A stretch of 6,078 nt of DNA, from positions 1-6,078 of the forward strand of contig CALWXI010000024.1 in assembly GCA_944385455.1 (NCBI GenBank). The letters run 5' to 3'. The DNA is from an uncultured Oscillospiraceae bacterium. GTDB lineage: Bacteria > Bacillota > Clostridia > Oscillospirales > Oscillospiraceae. Positions 5,692 to 6,078 of this stretch are shown here, piece after piece. Under the pieces are notes generated by a model. The model was not told where the DNA came from. It did not search any database and worked only from the letters and a program-made list of their open reading frames with translations. Both the position numbers and the translations under genes were made by a program. How positions within the stretch are numbered: the stretch's first letter is position 1; the number at the start of each line of letters is the position of its first letter.

Positions 5692-6078
5692 AGTCCCGCA
5701 CTCCTTTCCGGCCTGTCAGCAGAATATCCTGATAGGCGGCGCCGTATTTGGAAAAGGAGGTTTTGAATAGATTCTGCTCCGACAGAACACGGGCCATCCA
5801 GACAGGGAGTCCTCCGGCCGCCTTCAGTTCCATCAGCACCCGCCCGCAGGGCAGGATGGGAGTGCCCCAGGGCTCGGAATCCAGCGTCAGCTCCTCCCGG
5901 CGGTACCGGATCTCCGTATCAAAGGTCACCCGGAAATCCGGGTCCTCCGCTCCATGAAACGCATCCCGCTCATACGAGAGGAACACGGCGGGGCGCAGGG
6001 GCTTGTAGAAGTCTGCGGCATAGGCCAGTTCCGCGCCGATCTGGCTGCCGGGCCAGAGCGCCGTTCCCGCCAGGCACT
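5684..6078 (-). CDS. VTC-domain (polyphosphate polymerase family) protein, 3' part only
   Basis: The frame is open to the right edge, so only the C-terminal 131 residues are visible; a full family member is about 230-260 residues. The VTC domain (PF09359) is a triphosphate-tunnel fold which in yeast Vtc4 polymerises the gamma-phosphate of ATP into polyphosphate in the cytoplasm. Recognisable elements in order are ELAYAADFYKPLRPAVFLSY just upstream of the SYERDAF segment (near 5954-5977), and FRVTFDTEIRYR (5900-5935, alternating basic strand residues of the tunnel). LMELKAAGGLPVWM follows, its Glu-Leu-Lys (5822-5830) being the expected position of the metal-binding glutamate. The last is SFSKYGAAYQ near 5730-5758, whose Lys corresponds to the essential lysine near the end of the domain. 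Thus the visible catalytic half looks intact. A GTG near 5986 could be mistaken for a start, but homology continues upstream of it. The stop overlaps the DUF4956 start. The substrate (ATP to polyphosphate) is inferred from the family. Confidence 0.88.
   Translation of the reverse strand, partial: CLAGTALWPGSQIGAELAYAADFYKPLRPAVFLSYERDAFHGAEDPDFRVTFDTEIRYRREELTLDSEPWGTPILPCGRVLMELKAAGGLPVWMARVLSEQNLFKTSFSKYGAAYQDILLTGRKGVRDYA
5701..5707 (-). promoter_or_regulatory. Ribosome binding site of the DUF4956 gene
   Basis: AAAGGAG on the minus strand lies 9 nt before the ATG at 5691 and inside the last codons of the VTC-domain gene. It supports this start and the translational coupling of the two genes. 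Confidence 0.75.

Noticed and set aside
4795..5766. 323-codon plus-strand frame opposite the lipoprotein start and DUF4956
   Set aside because: Glu/Gln/His-rich with no motif; it covers a junction between two real minus-strand genes that have good ribosome sites.
5684..5986. A complete 100-residue protein starting at a GTG
   Set aside because: The frame stays open upstream to the window edge and the upstream translation (ELAYAADFYKPLRPA) continues the VTC family match, so this is an internal codon of a truncated gene.

Overview
The window is GC-rich (roughly two thirds G+C by eye). It has tightly packed genes, several start/stop overlaps and strong AGGAGG-type ribosome binding sites. Together with the protein families present, this suggests a high-GC member of the Clostridia/Oscillospirales (the Flavonifractor/Oscillibacter/Lawsonibacter sort of gut anaerobe). 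That assignment is inference from style and gene content; no taxonomic marker gene is present.

Left half, plus strand (1-3583): a four-gene translationally coupled operon that enters from the left. It encodes the C-terminal part of a BtuF/FecB-type substrate-binding protein, a FecCD/BtuC-type permease, its FecE/BtuD-type ATPase, and a two-domain CysG-like enzyme (precorrin-2 dehydrogenase fused to uroporphyrinogen-III C-methyltransferase). The first three form one importer of the iron-siderophore/heme/corrinoid class. The fourth makes precorrin-2 and oxidises it to sirohydrochlorin, the branch intermediate for siroheme and anaerobic cobalamin. The grouping suggests, but does not prove, that the transporter handles a metal chelate or corrinoid linked to tetrapyrrole metabolism.

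Middle (3584-3716): a short convergent intergenic region dominated by a perfect 55-nt palindrome that starts exactly on the cysG stop codon. It is a probable bidirectional transcription end point, although it lacks a U-tract. An 81-nt purine-rich stretch follows.

Right half, minus strand (3717-6078): a second operon reading leftward from beyond the right edge. It encodes the C-terminal part of a VTC-domain protein (polyphosphate polymerase family), a DUF4956 membrane protein whose start overlaps the VTC stop, and a secreted lipoprotein of the Cthe_2159-like carbohydrate-binding beta-helix family. This trio (cytoplasmic polymerase-like domain, membrane protein, surface beta-helix lipoprotein) is the most interesting part of the window. 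The families co-occur in Firmicutes, but to my knowledge their joint function is not established. No RNA genes, CRISPR arrays, insertion sequences or origins are visible.
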